This document shows positions 8,058 to 17,656 of a stretch of 64,000 bases of DNA, in pieces. Position 1 is the stretch's first letter, and every line of letters starts with the position of its first letter. The position numbers and the translations under genes were made by a program. The DNA lies in contig CAMUYI010000003.1 of NCBI GenBank assembly GCA_947164985.1, positions 167,378 to 231,377 of the forward strand, read 5' to 3'. The DNA is from an uncultured Bacteroidales bacterium (GTDB taxonomy: Bacteria; Bacteroidota; Bacteroidia; Bacteroidales; Paludibacteraceae). Below the pieces are notes generated by a model. That model was given only the letters and a program-made list of their open reading frames with translations. It was not told the origin of the DNA and did no database searches.

Positions 8058-9454
8058 AGGTTCGTTATTCCTTGTTTTTCATGTTTATACCAACGATGAG
8101 CGATGATATATGCCGCGTCTTCTGCTGCATTCTCTCCCATCTGTTCCGCGTACGCAGAGGCCATAGTAGTCAGTGCGGCACGGTCTATATTAAGGCGTTC
8201 AAAATTACGTAAACGGGTCTCTTTATTGAGAAGCTTGCAGAACCGGATCCGGTTGAGGTCAATCACCTCCACACGACTGCCGTCTTCGTTAAACAGGATG
8301 TTTCCACCCGAATAGTCCTGATGCAAGATACCGCGTTGATGCAAAGTCGCGGTGAAGCGACCGATTGCTTTTAAGATAGCTTCTCTGTTCGCAAACTCAG
8401 GCGCACCGATCAACTCATTGAATATATGTGTACATTCCGATGCCTCGCAAACATAGTAACTCTCGCGTAAGATCCCGCAGATCCGTATCTCGCGGTAAGC
8501 GACAGGCTTGGGTGTCAACCCTTCCATGCGCATAGCGTATTCATAACTGCGCCGCGCTTTGCTCTTGCCGAACAATCCATACCACAGCCCTTTCCAGAAA
8601 CTCGGTACGGCGAATGCTTTCACTACTGCGCCATCGATCTTGCGCAACGTATTTCGGCGTTGGAAAATCACTTCGCCTTCATCCCATTTGCTCCATTTGC
8701 CTACTTGCTTCACCGACCGGAAGAGGTTAATCACCTTACTCCATGAACGATGGTAATGCAGCGGACCGCCGAGGTATTTCTCCATGTAGGCGGGGTGGCG
8801 CCTATTGATGGCATCGACGATGGCGCGTTTCTGTGCTTTCGCTTTACTGCGACGCGAGACAGGCAGTACGCGGTAATACAATCCCACTTCGTCCAGCCGC
8901 ACATATCTGCCGCCTAATTCCATGATACTCAACCAGAAATCCCAATCTTCACGGTAGATATCTTTTTCACAGAATCCGCCTACTTGTTTCCAATCGGCCT
9001 TGCGGAAGAGGCTGCTGACATGAATCATATTCTTTCGCGCCAACAGTTCCGGACTAAATGTCGCCAGTTTCCATTCGCCTTCTTTGGCGCCGAAAAACTC
9101 TGCGCGGCAACTCACCACGCGTACATCTTCATGCATGGCTTCCACAGCCAAGGCGATATAGTTCGGGCTGATTCGATCGTCGGCATCGACGGGTAAGATA
9201 TATGTGCCTTTTGCTTCCCGAATCGCGTGATTACGTGCCACACTGACCCCTGCGTTCGCTTGGTCAAACACCCTCACTTCCGGATGATCTTTTGCAAAAG
9301 CCTCGGCTACGCGCAGACTGTCATCTTTAGAGCCATCATTGACAACGACGATTTCCAACGGTCGGTACGTCGAAGCAACGATACTCTCCAGCGTCTCCGT
9401 GATATATGGAGCCGCGTTGTACAAAGGTACTATGACGGAAACAAGTGGTTTCAT
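8054..9454 (-). CDS. Fusion: GT2 glycosyltransferase plus WaaP/Kdo-kinase-like domain
   Basis: The protein has 466 residues. Residues 1 to about 230 are a GT-A family 2 glycosyltransferase: VSVIVPLYNAAPYI at the start, VVNDGSKDDS, a DxD-type PVDADDR, and the acceptor-side motif REDWDFWL. Residues about 275-466 resemble the lipopolysaccharide kinase (Kdo kinase/WaaP) fold, with a catalytic loop HQDYSGGNILF (His at about 378) and a metal-binding IDLNRIRF (about 397-404). One chain may therefore add a sugar and phosphorylate the core. WaaP-like domains are usually separate proteins. The reaction order and substrates are inference. ATGA-type 4-bp overlaps join it to both neighbours. Confidence 0.8.
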   Translation of the reverse strand: MKPLVSVIVPLYNAAPYITETLESIVASTYRPLEIVVVNDGSKDDSLRVAEAFAKDHPEVRVFDQANAGVSVARNHAIREAKGTYILPVDADDRISPNYIALAVEAMHEDVRVVSCRAEFFGAKEGEWKLATFSPELLARKNMIHVSSLFRKADWKQVGGFCEKDIYREDWDFWLSIMELGGRYVRLDEVGLYYRVLPVSRRSKAKAQKRAIVDAINRRHPAYMEKYLGGPLHYHRSWSKVINLFRSVKQVGKWSKWDEGEVIFQRRNTLRKIDGAVVKAFAVPSFWKGLWYGLFGKSKARRSYEYAMRMEGLTPKPVAYREIRICGILRESYYVCEASECTHIFNELIGAPEFANREAILKAIGRFTATLHQRGILHQDYSGGNILFNEDGSRVEVIDLNRIRFCKLLNKETRLRNFERLNIDRAALTTMASAYAEQMGENAAEDAAYIIAHRWYKHEKQGITNL

Positions 9455-10146
9455 ATCTTATCAAGACGCTGTGTGAACTTGCGCCAGTAATAGAGGAGCG
9501 GGTTTTTGTATTTGAGTTGTTTCCACGGTCGGCTGGAGTGGGGGTTATGCAATACGGGATTGCTGATGAGAAGGATGTTCTCAAAGCCCAACTGCCGCGA
9601 CATGTGGCTGATATGTACGTCGTACCAATTTTTGGTAGGATCTAATTGCTCAAAACTGTATGCCTTCAGGAAAGCATTCGTCAGCAGCGTGCAGCAGAAC
9701 GAGAACCGCTTGGTACAACTGCCGTCTTGTTGGATCTTCCGTGCATACTCGTACGGGAAATTGACTTCCCCTTCTTCGTTTACCGTCACGGCCGCTACCA
9801 TACCTACGCCCTTAGAAACGGCTTGCTGAAGACGGCTGATAGTGCCCTCCTTTACAATCACATCGCTCTCAACGATAACAAGATCTTGGTTCTTCTCGAT
9901 CGCTTCGCGTTGCGCGGTATTCAGTACCCAGCGATAGTTAGGCGAAGGATGATCCAGCACTTCGCGAATATGCACGACGCGGATACCTAACTCATCCCGC
10001 AAGGCATCCAAGCGCGCAGCATTCTCGTTGGACGAATAATCGTCATAGACGCACACGTTATGTCCGCTTGCCACGATGGCGCGAATCGCTTGTTCCGCTG
10101 TCTCCAGCGAATCCTTTACCGGCATTATGATAAGAGGTTCTACCAT
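9451..10146 (-). CDS. Glycosyltransferase family 2 protein
   Basis: The ATG at 10146 gives 231 residues beginning MVEPLIIMPVKDSLETAE. A longer in-frame start at 10251 would run deep into the preceding gene and add a non-family N-terminus. The start overlaps the stop of the upstream gene by 7 bp (ATGGTAG). GT-A features include VCVYDDYSSNENAARLDAL, a nucleotide-sugar pocket near NTAQREAIEK and an acidic VIVESDVIV in the DxD position. It lacks the long C-terminal part of many GT2 enzymes. It probably adds a sugar to an LPS core or lipid-linked glycan on the cytoplasmic face, given the neighbouring GT2-kinase fusion and O-antigen ligase. Confidence 0.8.
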   Translation of the reverse strand: MVEPLIIMPVKDSLETAEQAIRAIVASGHNVCVYDDYSSNENAARLDALRDELGIRVVHIREVLDHPSPNYRWVLNTAQREAIEKNQDLVIVESDVIVKEGTISRLQQAVSKGVGMVAAVTVNEEGEVNFPYEYARKIQQDGSCTKRFSFCCTLLTNAFLKAYSFEQLDPTKNWYDVHISHMSRQLGFENILLISNPVLHNPHSSRPWKQLKYKNPLLYYWRKFTQRLDKI

Positions 10147-11591
10147 TTGCAAATAATCCCTTTCTTGCATATTGTTATCTGTGCTCCGAACGTGTTCCCG
10201 AATTGGGTGCCAAGGTCTGCAGCCAACCTTAGACCGAAGTCCAAGCCCCATGCTTGCGGCACATGTTTATTTACCTCCAAAAGGATGGCGGTATTGTGGC
10301 TGAGAAGAGTAAAACGCGTTACATCATTGCCATAATTGCGTGCGTAGGATGCCTTGAGGCGGTACTTAAATCCGTAGATATCTCCCCTTACACCGAGATG
10401 GTGAACGAGCACACGACTGTTGAGTGTATGGATCGTGCCGTCTTCGTTATAGATCGGCGAGGTGATAAAAGGCGTACCCATGGAACGGTAGAAATAGTTC
10501 CAACCATTCAGAAAAACAATATTCTGGTAGTAGGCGTCATTGCCTGCATAGCAAAGTCCGTCCCGGTCGTGCCACCAACCGCTTTGGTTGGTCGTGTTCA
10601 TAAACTCATAAGTCACGCCTTCGATGAACGGCCAACGACTCTGCTTCATACAGATACCCCATAAACCGTCGTGTACATTCTGTCCGGCTCCGATAAAAGC
10701 GAAGTTGTCTTCGAAGAAATTCTGCCAGTATGCACTCACTTCCCATCCCGTACCCTTACCGGTGATCATTAATTGTTGACTGCCGACATGGTTACCCTGC
10801 GCGTTCTGTTGGTCATTGCGCATAACGCCTCCGCCGCGTGCCAGGAATACATTGTAGAAAGACCTGAGATCGCTGCCTATATCGCCATAAACAGGGCTGA
10901 TACCGCCCCATTCGGCTGCATGGTGAAACTCATAACTGATATTTACCGGCAGGTTTCCACCGAAACGTACTGCGGCGAACTTATGATGCAGGTAACTGCC
11001 TTGCATATACACATTATCCACCATCCAGGCGTGCGTGATACCGCCTTTGAGTTCGAAATAACCGTAACAGCCGGGGAATGGTACATATCGGTCGATGCCG
11101 ACTGTGACGCGTGGCAGCGGGTGGGCATTACCCGATAAAATCATACTTCCCATACTCAGCGCGGTATCCGGCATCGCGTAGATCATAGGCTTGATACCGG
11201 CGGTGATATCGAAAAGGAATAAGCGCACATGCGCATAAAGCAGGTTGAAATAACCCGTTCCGGTTTTGGGATACGCTACGCGTCCTGTCAACTGTACCCC
11301 GAAGTCATAATCCCACCATCGTTCGGGATGCACCGCCTCTTTATAGATACCTGCGGTTAAGTTTCCGCTATACGGACTGACACTAACATCGCCGTTCGTG
11401 TTGCTCACCAACCAGAATGGGGCGTACCTACCGCTGGAAGCGACAGCACTCACACCCGCCATGTACCGCAGCGTGTCGTTACCTGCCGTTACGGAATCGC
11501 GGAGACCCGTAGGCCACCATTTCCAACTCAAATCACCTGCGGAGAGGCATGTGCTGAGTAATAATCCTATGACAAGCAGTTTACTCTTCAA
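10140..11591 (-). CDS. Wzi-like capsule assembly outer-membrane protein
   Basis: This 483-residue exported barrel protein has a signal peptide of about 18 residues ending CLSAG. Near the N-terminus the segment YMAGVSAVASSGRYAPFWLV followed by SNTNGDVSVSPYSG fits the Bacteroidota Wzi-type capsule-assembly family, in which small-residue and PFW motifs recur. Alternating aromatic strands continue to the end (DFGLRLAADLGTQFG). Wzi-type proteins are outer-membrane barrels that help anchor or organise surface polysaccharide. Neighbouring glycosyltransferase, O-antigen ligase and lptB genes agree with this. The start lies 11 bp inside the preceding gene. The family assignment is from recalled motifs and is less certain than the barrel nature. 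Confidence 0.65.
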   Translation of the reverse strand: MKSKLLVIGLLLSTCLSAGDLSWKWWPTGLRDSVTAGNDTLRYMAGVSAVASSGRYAPFWLVSNTNGDVSVSPYSGNLTAGIYKEAVHPERWWDYDFGVQLTGRVAYPKTGTGYFNLLYAHVRLFLFDITAGIKPMIYAMPDTALSMGSMILSGNAHPLPRVTVGIDRYVPFPGCYGYFELKGGITHAWMVDNVYMQGSYLHHKFAAVRFGGNLPVNISYEFHHAAEWGGISPVYGDIGSDLRSFYNVFLARGGGVMRNDQQNAQGNHVGSQQLMITGKGTGWEVSAYWQNFFEDNFAFIGAGQNVHDGLWGICMKQSRWPFIEGVTYEFMNTTNQSGWWHDRDGLCYAGNDAYYQNIVFLNGWNYFYRSMGTPFITSPIYNEDGTIHTLNSRVLVHHLGVRGDIYGFKYRLKASYARNYGNDVTRFTLLSHNTAILLEVNKHVPQAWGLDFGLRLAADLGTQFGNTFGAQITICKKGIICKW

Positions 11592-12552
11592 ACCAATATA
11601 AGGTATTATTGATTTGCCATTCTTCGTTCTCGCCCAAACCGATATAGACGCGTTTGCCGATCACGAAAGAGGTATGATTGCATATCCGTTGCGGTAGCAC
11701 CGCTATATACTGCCAACAGTCAGATTGCGGATCGTAGCGCCGTACATCTTGCAGCACTTTGCCGCTGGTACCTCCGCCGTAATGGACACCTCCGGACAGA
11801 TAGATATAGTTCTTCGTTGCCGCTGAGGCTGCAATCGTGCGAGTTGGCCCCGGTACTTCAGCGCGTTGCTCCCAACGCGTACCATCCACCAGTTCTGCCC
11901 ACCAGTTGAGGCTGTATCGGTAATAACCCGTACCCATAAAATGTCGTCCCTGACACGTGCAACCCGTGCCTCCGAACGAACGGGAGGGGTATCCATGAAA
12001 AGCGACGTTCACATCAATCGAGTCCCAACAGTCTTTGACGATATCGTAACGGAACATATCGCGGCGGTAGTTCCAACAAAAACCATAGCCGACATACAAA
12101 GCCCCATCGCCCACAAAAGCGGTGGCATCGTCCGTATAATGATTCGGATAGTCCGTTAAGCGTTTCCAACTGTCCGTTGCCGGCGTATATTCCCACCAAT
12201 CGCGTAAGTAGGTAGTGTCTTGACTGTATTTGCCGTTGAATCCCAAACCGATATAGGCTTTCCCGTTGTGTACGCACGCGGTGGGATTGACCCGAGGTAT
12301 CAAAGGTGTAGCACCTAAATTATCCCAGGTGTCCGTAGCAGGTGTATAGCGCCAGAGGTCATTCAAATGCCTTCCTGCACTGTCCCGGCCGGCAAAGAAA
12401 TACGCCTGGTCATTGACCACAAACGAGGCAGCACATGCGCGCGGAGAAGGCATCGCCGCACTCTTGTGCCACGTCACATTCATCTCCGGCTCTTCTTTAC
12501 AAGCTACCAGTAAAGCGGCTATGATAAATACTATGAATCGAAATGCTCTCAA
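11581..12552 (-). CDS. Kelch-repeat beta-propeller lipoprotein
   Basis: The 323-residue protein has a lipoprotein signal ([11 protein letters not shown], acylated Cys at about 18). About six kelch repeats follow, recognisable by recurrent pairs such as [20 protein letters not shown] with ATDTWDNLG, then [15 protein letters not shown] and [14 protein letters not shown]. Kelch propellers bind ligands or act as scaffolds, and some bacterial ones are sialate mutarotases (NanM-like). No catalytic residues can be assigned here. It sits between lptB and the Wzi-like gene, overlapping both (4 and 11 bp). It is therefore co-expressed with envelope-glycan functions and is probably anchored to the outer membrane. 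Confidence 0.8.
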   Translation of the reverse strand: MRAFRFIVFIIAALLVACKEEPEMNVTWHKSAAMPSPRACAASFVVNDQAYFFAGRDSAGRHLNDLWRYTPATDTWDNLGATPLIPRVNPTACVHNGKAYIGLGFNGKYSQDTTYLRDWWEYTPATDSWKRLTDYPNHYTDDATAFVGDGALYVGYGFCWNYRRDMFRYDIVKDCWDSIDVNVAFHGYPSRSFGGTGCTCQGRHFMGTGYYRYSLNWWAELVDGTRWEQRAEVPGPTRTIAASAATKNYIYLSGGVHYGGGTSGKVLQDVRRYDPQSDCWQYIAVLPQRICNHTSFVIGKRVYIGLGENEEWQINNTLYWFEE

Positions 12553-13292
12553 TCTACGCGGGTCTTTTTCTTCAATTCAAAGTCGCGACCTAAATAGTTC
12601 TGCCGTACTACGGGGTTGGCGGCCAATTCTTCCGGCGTACCGTGGAAAAGGATCTTACCTTCAAAAAGCAGGTACGCACGGTCGGTGATCATCAGCGTCT
12701 CATCCACATTGTGGTCGGTGATCAAGATGCCGATATTCTTATCTTTGAGTCGCCAGACGACATCTTGAATCTCTTGCACAGCAATCGGATCGACACCCGC
12801 AAATGGTTCATCCAACATGACGAACTTCGGTTCAATAGCCAAACAACGCGCTATCTCCGTACGACGTCGCTCACCTCCGCTGAGACGGTCACCTAAGTTC
12901 TTACGCACATGTGCGAGATTGAATTCTTTGATGAGTTGCTCCAGTTTCTCGGCCTGATATTCCTTACTGAAATCGGTCAACTCCAGTACCGAACGGATAT
13001 TATCCTCGACGGTCATCTTGCGGAAGACGCTCGCCTCTTGCGGCAGGTAGCCTATACCCATCTTCGCCCGTTTATACATCGGGAACGACGTGATATCCTG
13101 GTCATTAAGGAAGATCTTACCGTTGTTGGCAGTCACCAAACCGGTCGTCATATAGAAGGTCGTGGTCTTACCGGCTCCGTTCGGACCCAGCAAACCTACG
13201 ATCTCTCCTTGCTCCAATTCGATCGACACATCGTTCACTACGGTGCGCTTACCGTATTTCTTAATCAGATGTTCTGTTCGTAATCTATCCAC
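12549..13292 (-). CDS. lptB: LPS export ABC transporter ATPase LptB
   Basis: The 247-residue ATPase contains Walker [12 protein letters not shown], the Q-loop in [18 protein letters not shown], signature LSGGERRR, Walker [17 protein letters not shown] and the switch His in [17 protein letters not shown]-type sequences and DHNVDETL are LptB-specific among ABC ATPases. LptB powers the LptFG-driven extraction of LPS from the inner membrane. The lptF/G/C partners are not in this window. The gene is embedded in an operon with glycosyltransferases and an O-antigen ligase. Its stop overlaps the kelch gene start by 4 bp. A 17-bp AT-rich word-repeat spacer precedes it. Confidence 0.95.
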   Translation of the reverse strand: MDRLRTEHLIKKYGKRTVVNDVSIELEQGEIVGLLGPNGAGKTTTFYMTTGLVTANNGKIFLNDQDITSFPMYKRAKMGIGYLPQEASVFRKMTVEDNIRSVLELTDFSKEYQAEKLEQLIKEFNLAHVRKNLGDRLSGGERRRTEIARCLAIEPKFVMLDEPFAGVDPIAVQEIQDVVWRLKDKNIGILITDHNVDETLMITDRAYLLFEGKILFHGTPEELAANPVVRQNYLGRDFELKKKTRVD

Positions 13293-13325
13293 TGCTTAAT
13301 TTTTAATTTTTAATTTTTAATTTCG
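13293..13325. repeat. AT-rich word-repeat spacer (TTTTTAA family)
   Basis: TTTTTAA recurs four times around 13297-13324 and fills the gap between xth and lptB. It is the same word family as at 52953-52976, 63834-63855 and, inside genes, 50212-50246 and 58492-58520. Confidence 0.7.
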
Positions 13326-14074
13326 ACCATCACCGGACAGTGGTCGGAATGCACTGCCTCCGTTAAGATTTTACCATCTTGAAGTCGGTTTCTCAGACTC
13401 TCGCTGACCCATAAATAGTCGATACGCCAACCTACGTTGCGTGCTCGTGCCCCTGCGCGCCAAGACCACCAACTGTATCGCTCGGCACTCTGGTCGAAGA
13501 CGCGGAAACTATCCACGAGTCCGCTTGCTTCCCATCGATCCATCCACTCGCGCTCTTCGGGTAAGAAGCCCGACACACCGATCTGACGTTCCGGATGATT
13601 AATGTCGATGGGTTTATGACAGATGTTATAATCTCCGCAGATCACGATGTTCGGCCGCTCTTTGCGCAGTTCGTTGACCCATACCAGAAAGTCCTCCAAA
13701 AACTCCATCTTGAAGTCCTGCCGTATATCGCCGGTTGTACCACTCGGGATATAGGCATCCACAATGGTCAAGTCTCCGAAATCGACGCGGAGCACACGCC
13801 CTTCGCAGTCGTACTTGGAATTGCCCATACCTACGACCACTTTATCCGGCTCTTGTTTTGTGAAGATACATACACCCGAATAACCTTTTTTCTCCGCCGA
13901 GTGGATGTAACTATGGTAACCTAACTCCTGAAATGCCAGTACGTCTATCTGTTCCGGCTGGGCTTTGCTCTCTTGGATACAAAAGACATCAGGGTTCTCG
14001 GATTGTAGCCAATCCAAGAGCCCTTTGCTGATTGCGGAACGTATTCCGTTGAGATTATAACTGATTATTTTCAT
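13310..14074 (-). CDS. xth: Exodeoxyribonuclease III (AP endonuclease family)
   Basis: This 254-residue EEP-family nuclease removes 3' blocking groups and cuts at abasic sites in base-excision repair. Motifs run in order: [11 protein letters not shown] (metal Asn), CIQESKAQ (metal Glu), the YIPSGT loop with the active-site Tyr, [14 protein letters not shown] (Asp/Asn), [20 protein letters not shown] and [10 protein letters not shown] (catalytic His). The length is normal. The gene lies between a secreted metalloprotease and lptB, so its operon partners are functionally unrelated. It starts 4 bp inside the upstream protease gene. Confidence 0.95.
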   Translation of the reverse strand: MKIISYNLNGIRSAISKGLLDWLQSENPDVFCIQESKAQPEQIDVLAFQELGYHSYIHSAEKKGYSGVCIFTKQEPDKVVVGMGNSKYDCEGRVLRVDFGDLTIVDAYIPSGTTGDIRQDFKMEFLEDFLVWVNELRKERPNIVICGDYNICHKPIDINHPERQIGVSGFLPEEREWMDRWEASGLVDSFRVFDQSAERYSWWSWRAGARARNVGWRIDYLWVSESLRNRLQDGKILTEAVHSDHCPVMVEIKN

Positions 14075-15633
14075 AAACGATTTCCTAAGATGTCAAATTT
14101 CAGACCTTCACGGAGAATAATCACTCTGCCGTTCTCGATGATCTTCTGCGTCTTGACATCAGTCTGCTTAATGGATTCAACATCCATATTGATCTCTTCT
14201 CCGCCTCCGTTGACCTTGAACGTAATAATCTTATTCTCCATTGCGATGTCCGTCACTTGATAGTTCGTTACTTTGGTGAATGAGGTGGTACCTGCCGGGT
14301 ACAGATCAGTGGCCCTGTCGTAATAACTAGAGGTGTTGGTTTTTGCTTCGATGATATCTACTCCCATGGCAGTGGAGGTGTTATTTACCGTATTGCCTTC
14401 CCATTTGTATCTGCTCCACTGCACTTTGGTAATCATTAATCCGCTGCCTGAAAGATATTTGTCCCATCCTTCTTTTTGACGGTTCTCGAACATATAAAAC
14501 GTACTCGGGGTGGGCTTGAGAATATTGGAAATAGCACTTCCGTTTTCGGTCATATAACATGCTCTTCCGCCTTCGTTATTGAGGTCCGCCAATGTGACTG
14601 TGGCCGCCGAGTTAAGCAAGGTTGGTTCGATCCATCCCATGAACCAGCGCTCGTAAGCGGAGTAAGAGGGAGGCGTGTTGCCGTTATTGTTGTACGGTCC
14701 ATAATCCATAATATCCCAACTACCTAATGTGCGGTGAGTTGCTCCTTCGGTTGTGGCGTAGAAATCAGGTAGACCCATGACGTGACTGAACTCATGGCAG
14801 AACGTACCGATACCATCCCGTTTTGAACCTGAAGTGCCGGTTAACTCGTTCAAGCAGCAATAGTGATCTACTGTCTTGCCGTCTAGTTTAAAACTCATAC
14901 CGGTATAACTCAAATCGTACTGATGCGGCCAAATGGTGTTGGAGGGTGCGCCGCTTGCTTCGCCATAACCGGCATAGAGAATAACGACCCAATCGACTTT
15001 ACCGTCGTTATTGCTGTCGTATAGACTGAAGTCTGCGCCATAACTGTCGTGAGCGAGTTTGCAGGCCTCTACTACCAATTCATCCGGGTGTTGGTCGTTT
15101 CCGCCCCAATCATTGGATCCGTAGTACGAAGCATTCTTGCTGACTGTCACCGGACCAAACACATCGATCTGCATGTCATATTGCCCCCAACTTTGGTCAT
15201 AGAAATACTTGTGAATCGAACCCGTGGCGCCATTATACGTATAATTGTCGCCCATCGCCCATTCGGTCATGGCATCTTTGGTCTGTTGGAAAGCTTTGTC
15301 TTTGTAACTCACCAGAATAACGGCGCCGCGCGGAGCCAAGAGACGGTCGGTACCGGTCTCTTCTTTCGCACGACGAGCCTTGGCCAAGCGACTTTGACCT
15401 TTCGTCTTTAATCGTTCACTTTTCGTTTCCTCACTCAGAGGCATCAGCGTCTCTTCATCCAACCAAGTGCCGTTCTCATCCGTCATGTAGTGAAAAGTCT
15501 CATCTCCATTAAGGAACACGATTTTTTCATTTCCGTTTGCATCTGTCCGGACGATACCCTCACGGCGTGCCGGTACTGCTATCGCACTCACTGCGACAGC
15601 GCATAGTATAACTATGCCCACTAATTTCTTCAT
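14071..15633 (-). CDS. Secreted M6 family metalloprotease
   Basis: About 520 residues from the ATG at 15633, which follows GAGGAT; a TTG 12 bp earlier is less likely. A signal peptide (about 1-23, ending SAIA) precedes a propeptide-like stretch ([20 protein letters not shown]). The catalytic domain has the zinc motif [11 protein letters not shown] (HExxHxxGxxD, about residue 278), a Ca-loop-like DSNNDGKVD and [12 protein letters not shown]. The final 25 residues ([19 protein letters not shown]) match the C-terminal signature of four other secreted proteins in this window. It is an extracellular immune-inhibitor-A-like endopeptidase. The stand-alone propeptide homologue lies 21 bp upstream in the same operon. 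Confidence 0.9.
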   Translation of the reverse strand: MKKLVGIVILCAVAVSAIAVPARREGIVRTDANGNEKIVFLNGDETFHYMTDENGTWLDEETLMPLSEETKSERLKTKGQSRLAKARRAKEETGTDRLLAPRGAVILVSYKDKAFQQTKDAMTEWAMGDNYTYNGATGSIHKYFYDQSWGQYDMQIDVFGPVTVSKNASYYGSNDWGGNDQHPDELVVEACKLAHDSYGADFSLYDSNNDGKVDWVVILYAGYGEASGAPSNTIWPHQYDLSYTGMSFKLDGKTVDHYCCLNELTGTSGSKRDGIGTFCHEFSHVMGLPDFYATTEGATHRTLGSWDIMDYGPYNNNGNTPPSYSAYERWFMGWIEPTLLNSAATVTLADLNNEGGRACYMTENGSAISNILKPTPSTFYMFENRQKEGWDKYLSGSGLMITKVQWSRYKWEGNTVNNTSTAMGVDIIEAKTNTSSYYDRATDLYPAGTTSFTKVTNYQVTDIAMENKIITFKVNGGGEEINMDVESIKQTDVKTQKIIENGRVIILREGLKFDILGNRL

Positions 15634-15654
15634 GTTAATCCTCAATTTTCAATC

Positions 15655-15993
15655 TCAGTGTTTCTTTATCCCGTGTTTTTGCAACCAGTGTTGCTCGCAT
15701 TTACTGCGTTTGTCGGCGTTATGCACTTTGCGGCACGATGCCACCACTTCGCCTTTGCAATTGGTCTTGGCATATACGTACCAACCGTTCTTGCTTTCTT
15801 TGATCTGCCAACCGTCTTCGGTCATCATCCAATGCATATGCTCGTCTCCGCGCAGATATGTTTGTAAGGTGTCGCCATTAGGCTGAACCCGCTCGATGAG
15901 CCCTTTGTATGCCGGTACTTTTGCCGGACCTTGGGCTTGCAATCCCAGCATCATCATAGCCATCAAGGCTATCATCAAAATCCCTTTTTTCAT
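15655..15993 (-). CDS. Small secreted protein resembling the M6-protease propeptide
   Basis: The 112-residue product has a signal peptide ending LGLQAQ. Its core (RVQPNGDTLQTYLRGDEHMH, WMMTEDGWQIKE) aligns by eye with the propeptides of the M6 proteases at 14071-15633 ([16 protein letters not shown]) and 19655-22012 (VGDEFYHYMINRDGKEV). There is no catalytic domain. After the homologous block comes a basic, Cys-containing tail (ASCRKVHNADKRSKCEQHWL). It lies 21 bp upstream of the M6 protease and shares a 4-bp overlap with mlaF. It may be a trans-acting inhibitor or folding helper of the protease, or the remnant of a truncated protease. The homology is seen; the role is inferred. Confidence 0.7.
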   Translation of the reverse strand: MKKGILMIALMAMMMLGLQAQGPAKVPAYKGLIERVQPNGDTLQTYLRGDEHMHWMMTEDGWQIKESKNGWYVYAKTNCKGEVVASCRKVHNADKRSKCEQHWLQKHGIKKH

Positions 15994-16751
15994 TGTATAT
16001 TCGCTTTTTTAACTTTCTTAAACAATTCGGACGCAAAGACAAAATCATTCAATGCTTCATTGTCGCTAGTCATGATTTCGTGGCGCGAACCCTGCCATTC
16101 TTTCTTGCCGTTCTTAAGGAAGACGATGTTGTCGCCGATCTCCATGATTGAGTTCATATCATGACTATTGACGATCGTGCAGATATTGTATTCCTTCGTG
16201 ATATCCTGAATCAGGGCGTCGATCACCAGACTCGTTCGGGGATCGAGACCGGAGTTCGGTTCGTCGCAGAAGAGGTATTTCGGCTCCAACACAATCGCGC
16301 GTGCAATCGCTACACGTTTCTGCTGACCACCCGATATCTCACTCGGCATCAAGTTCCATACCCGTTCCGGCATCTCTACACGCCTCAGACAGAATGCGGC
16401 TCTCGCTCTCATCTCCTCGCGGCTCTTCGGACTGAACATCTCCATCGGAAAAAGCACATTCTCCATGACCGTCATGGAGTCAAATAGTGCCGACCCTTGG
16501 AAAAGCATACCTACCTGGCGGTGCAGCAAACGGATATCTTTGCTTTTCATCTCCGCAATATCCGTGCCATCGTATAGAATCTGGCCGCTATCCAGCGAAT
16601 GCAATCCGATCAGACTCTTCATCAACACTGTTTTACCTGAACCGGACTGACCAATGATCATGTTCACTTCACCGTCCCGCATTTCGGTACTGACGTGGTT
16701 TAAAACCACGTTTCCGTCAAAACTCTTGACGATATCTTTCACTTCAATCAT
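15990..16751 (-). CDS. mlaF: MlaF-type phospholipid transport ATPase
   Basis: The 253-residue ABC ATPase has Walker A IGQSGSGKTVLMKSL, Q-loop QVGMLFQGSALFDSMTVMEN, signature ISGGQQKRVAIARA, Walker B YLFCDEPNSGLDP and switch His NSHDMNS. The GALFDSMTV-type sequence and DEPNSGLDP are typical of MlaF/Ttg2A. With MlaE and an MCE protein it moves phospholipids between the inner and outer membrane and maintains outer-membrane asymmetry. It overlaps mlaE by 4 bp. An mlaD-like MCE gene is not found next to it in this window, which is unusual for the locus. Confidence 0.93.
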   Translation of the reverse strand: MIEVKDIVKSFDGNVVLNHVSTEMRDGEVNMIIGQSGSGKTVLMKSLIGLHSLDSGQILYDGTDIAEMKSKDIRLLHRQVGMLFQGSALFDSMTVMENVLFPMEMFSPKSREEMRARAAFCLRRVEMPERVWNLMPSEISGGQQKRVAIARAIVLEPKYLFCDEPNSGLDPRTSLVIDALIQDITKEYNICTIVNSHDMNSIMEIGDNIVFLKNGKKEWQGSRHEIMTSDNEALNDFVFASELFKKVKKANIQ

Positions 16752-17485
16752 AGCAGCAATTTCGATAAGATGAGGTCCAAAAACAAGATCATAATATTGG
16801 AGTTAACCACGGCATTGGTACTTGCGCGACCGACATCCAGCGCGCCGCCGCGTGCATTATAGCCGTAATAACTTGCCATACTTGTGATCACAAAGGCAAA
16901 CACCAACGCTTTGATGATCGCATACCATATAAAATACGGATTGAATGCGTATTGTACACCGATCAGATAGTCATGAATAGTGATGATATCTGTGAATGCA
17001 CCTACGCCCCATCCGCCGATCAGACCTGCGGCCGTAGATATAATAAACAGGAACGGCATCATACTCATAAATGCCAATATCTTCGGCAGAATCAAGTAGT
17101 TCGCACTATTGACACCCATGATCTCCATGGCATCAATCTGCTCCGTGATACGCATGGTACCGATTTCCGAAGCGATATTCGAACCTACCTTGCCGGCCAA
17201 GATCAGACATAAGATGGTACTTGAGAACTCTAATAACAAAGTATCGCGCGTCAGCAGACCCGTGATATAGGTCGGCAATAACGGGTTCTCCGTGTTGATT
17301 TTCGCCTGTATTGTCAAAATAGCACCGATAAAAACGGAGATCAGCAGCACGATTGGCAGACTCTGTAAACCCTGTTTCTCTAACTCTCTACTATACTGAC
17401 GCCAGAACATCCGCTGCCTGTCCGGCAGACGTAGTACTCTGCTCATCAGTAGGAAATATTCTCCTGTGTGTTGAAAAAGATGCAT
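16748..17485 (-). CDS. mlaE: MlaE-type phospholipid transport permease
   Basis: About 246 residues from the ATG at 17485; an earlier in-frame start at 17572 lies upstream of the promoter at 17509-17540. The protein is a five- to six-helix MlaE/DUF140 permease, with family landmarks VFIGAILTIQAKINTE, LAGKVGSNIASEIGTMRITE and ITSMASYYGYNARGGALDVG. The EQIDAMEIMGV segment is the conserved cytoplasmic loop contacting the ATPase. It is the first gene of a run of eleven minus-strand genes joined by overlaps or short gaps down to 6789. Envelope lipid transport, LPS export and glycan assembly may therefore be co-transcribed. Confidence 0.93.
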   Translation of the reverse strand: MHLFQHTGEYFLLMSRVLRLPDRQRMFWRQYSRELEKQGLQSLPIVLLISVFIGAILTIQAKINTENPLLPTYITGLLTRDTLLLEFSSTILCLILAGKVGSNIASEIGTMRITEQIDAMEIMGVNSANYLILPKILAFMSMMPFLFIISTAAGLIGGWGVGAFTDIITIHDYLIGVQYAFNPYFIWYAIIKALVFAFVITSMASYYGYNARGGALDVGRASTNAVVNSNIMILFLDLILSKLLL

Positions 17486-17508
17486 ACTTTCGCATTTTAA
17501 AAAGTGCG

Positions 17509-17540
17509 CAAAGATACTGCTTTTTTTGCACATATGCAAG
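17509..17540 (-). promoter_or_regulatory. Promoter of the mlaE-led operon
   Basis: On the minus strand TTGCATATG is followed at the usual distance by TATCTTTG (17516-17509). The downstream ATG is at 17485. This excludes the longer mlaE frame. Confidence 0.75.
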
Positions 17541-17603
17541 ATTTTTACTAAAAAATAGTAAAAAATCTGCATCGCTGCTACAAATACAACATTTTAAACA
17601 CCA

Positions 17604-17632
17604 AAAGAGCACCTCACAAGGAGATGCTCTTT
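17604..17632 (-). terminator. Hairpin terminator after Ig-like protein gene
   Basis: AAAGAGCA (17604-17611) pairs perfectly with TGCTCTTT (17625-17632), with an inner CTC/GAG pair. On the minus strand the stem is followed by TTTTGGTGTTT. It lies 24 bp after the stop at 17657 and isolates that gene from the mlaE promoter. Confidence 0.65.
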
Positions 17633-17656
17633 AAATGTTTTAAATTTATTATTTTC

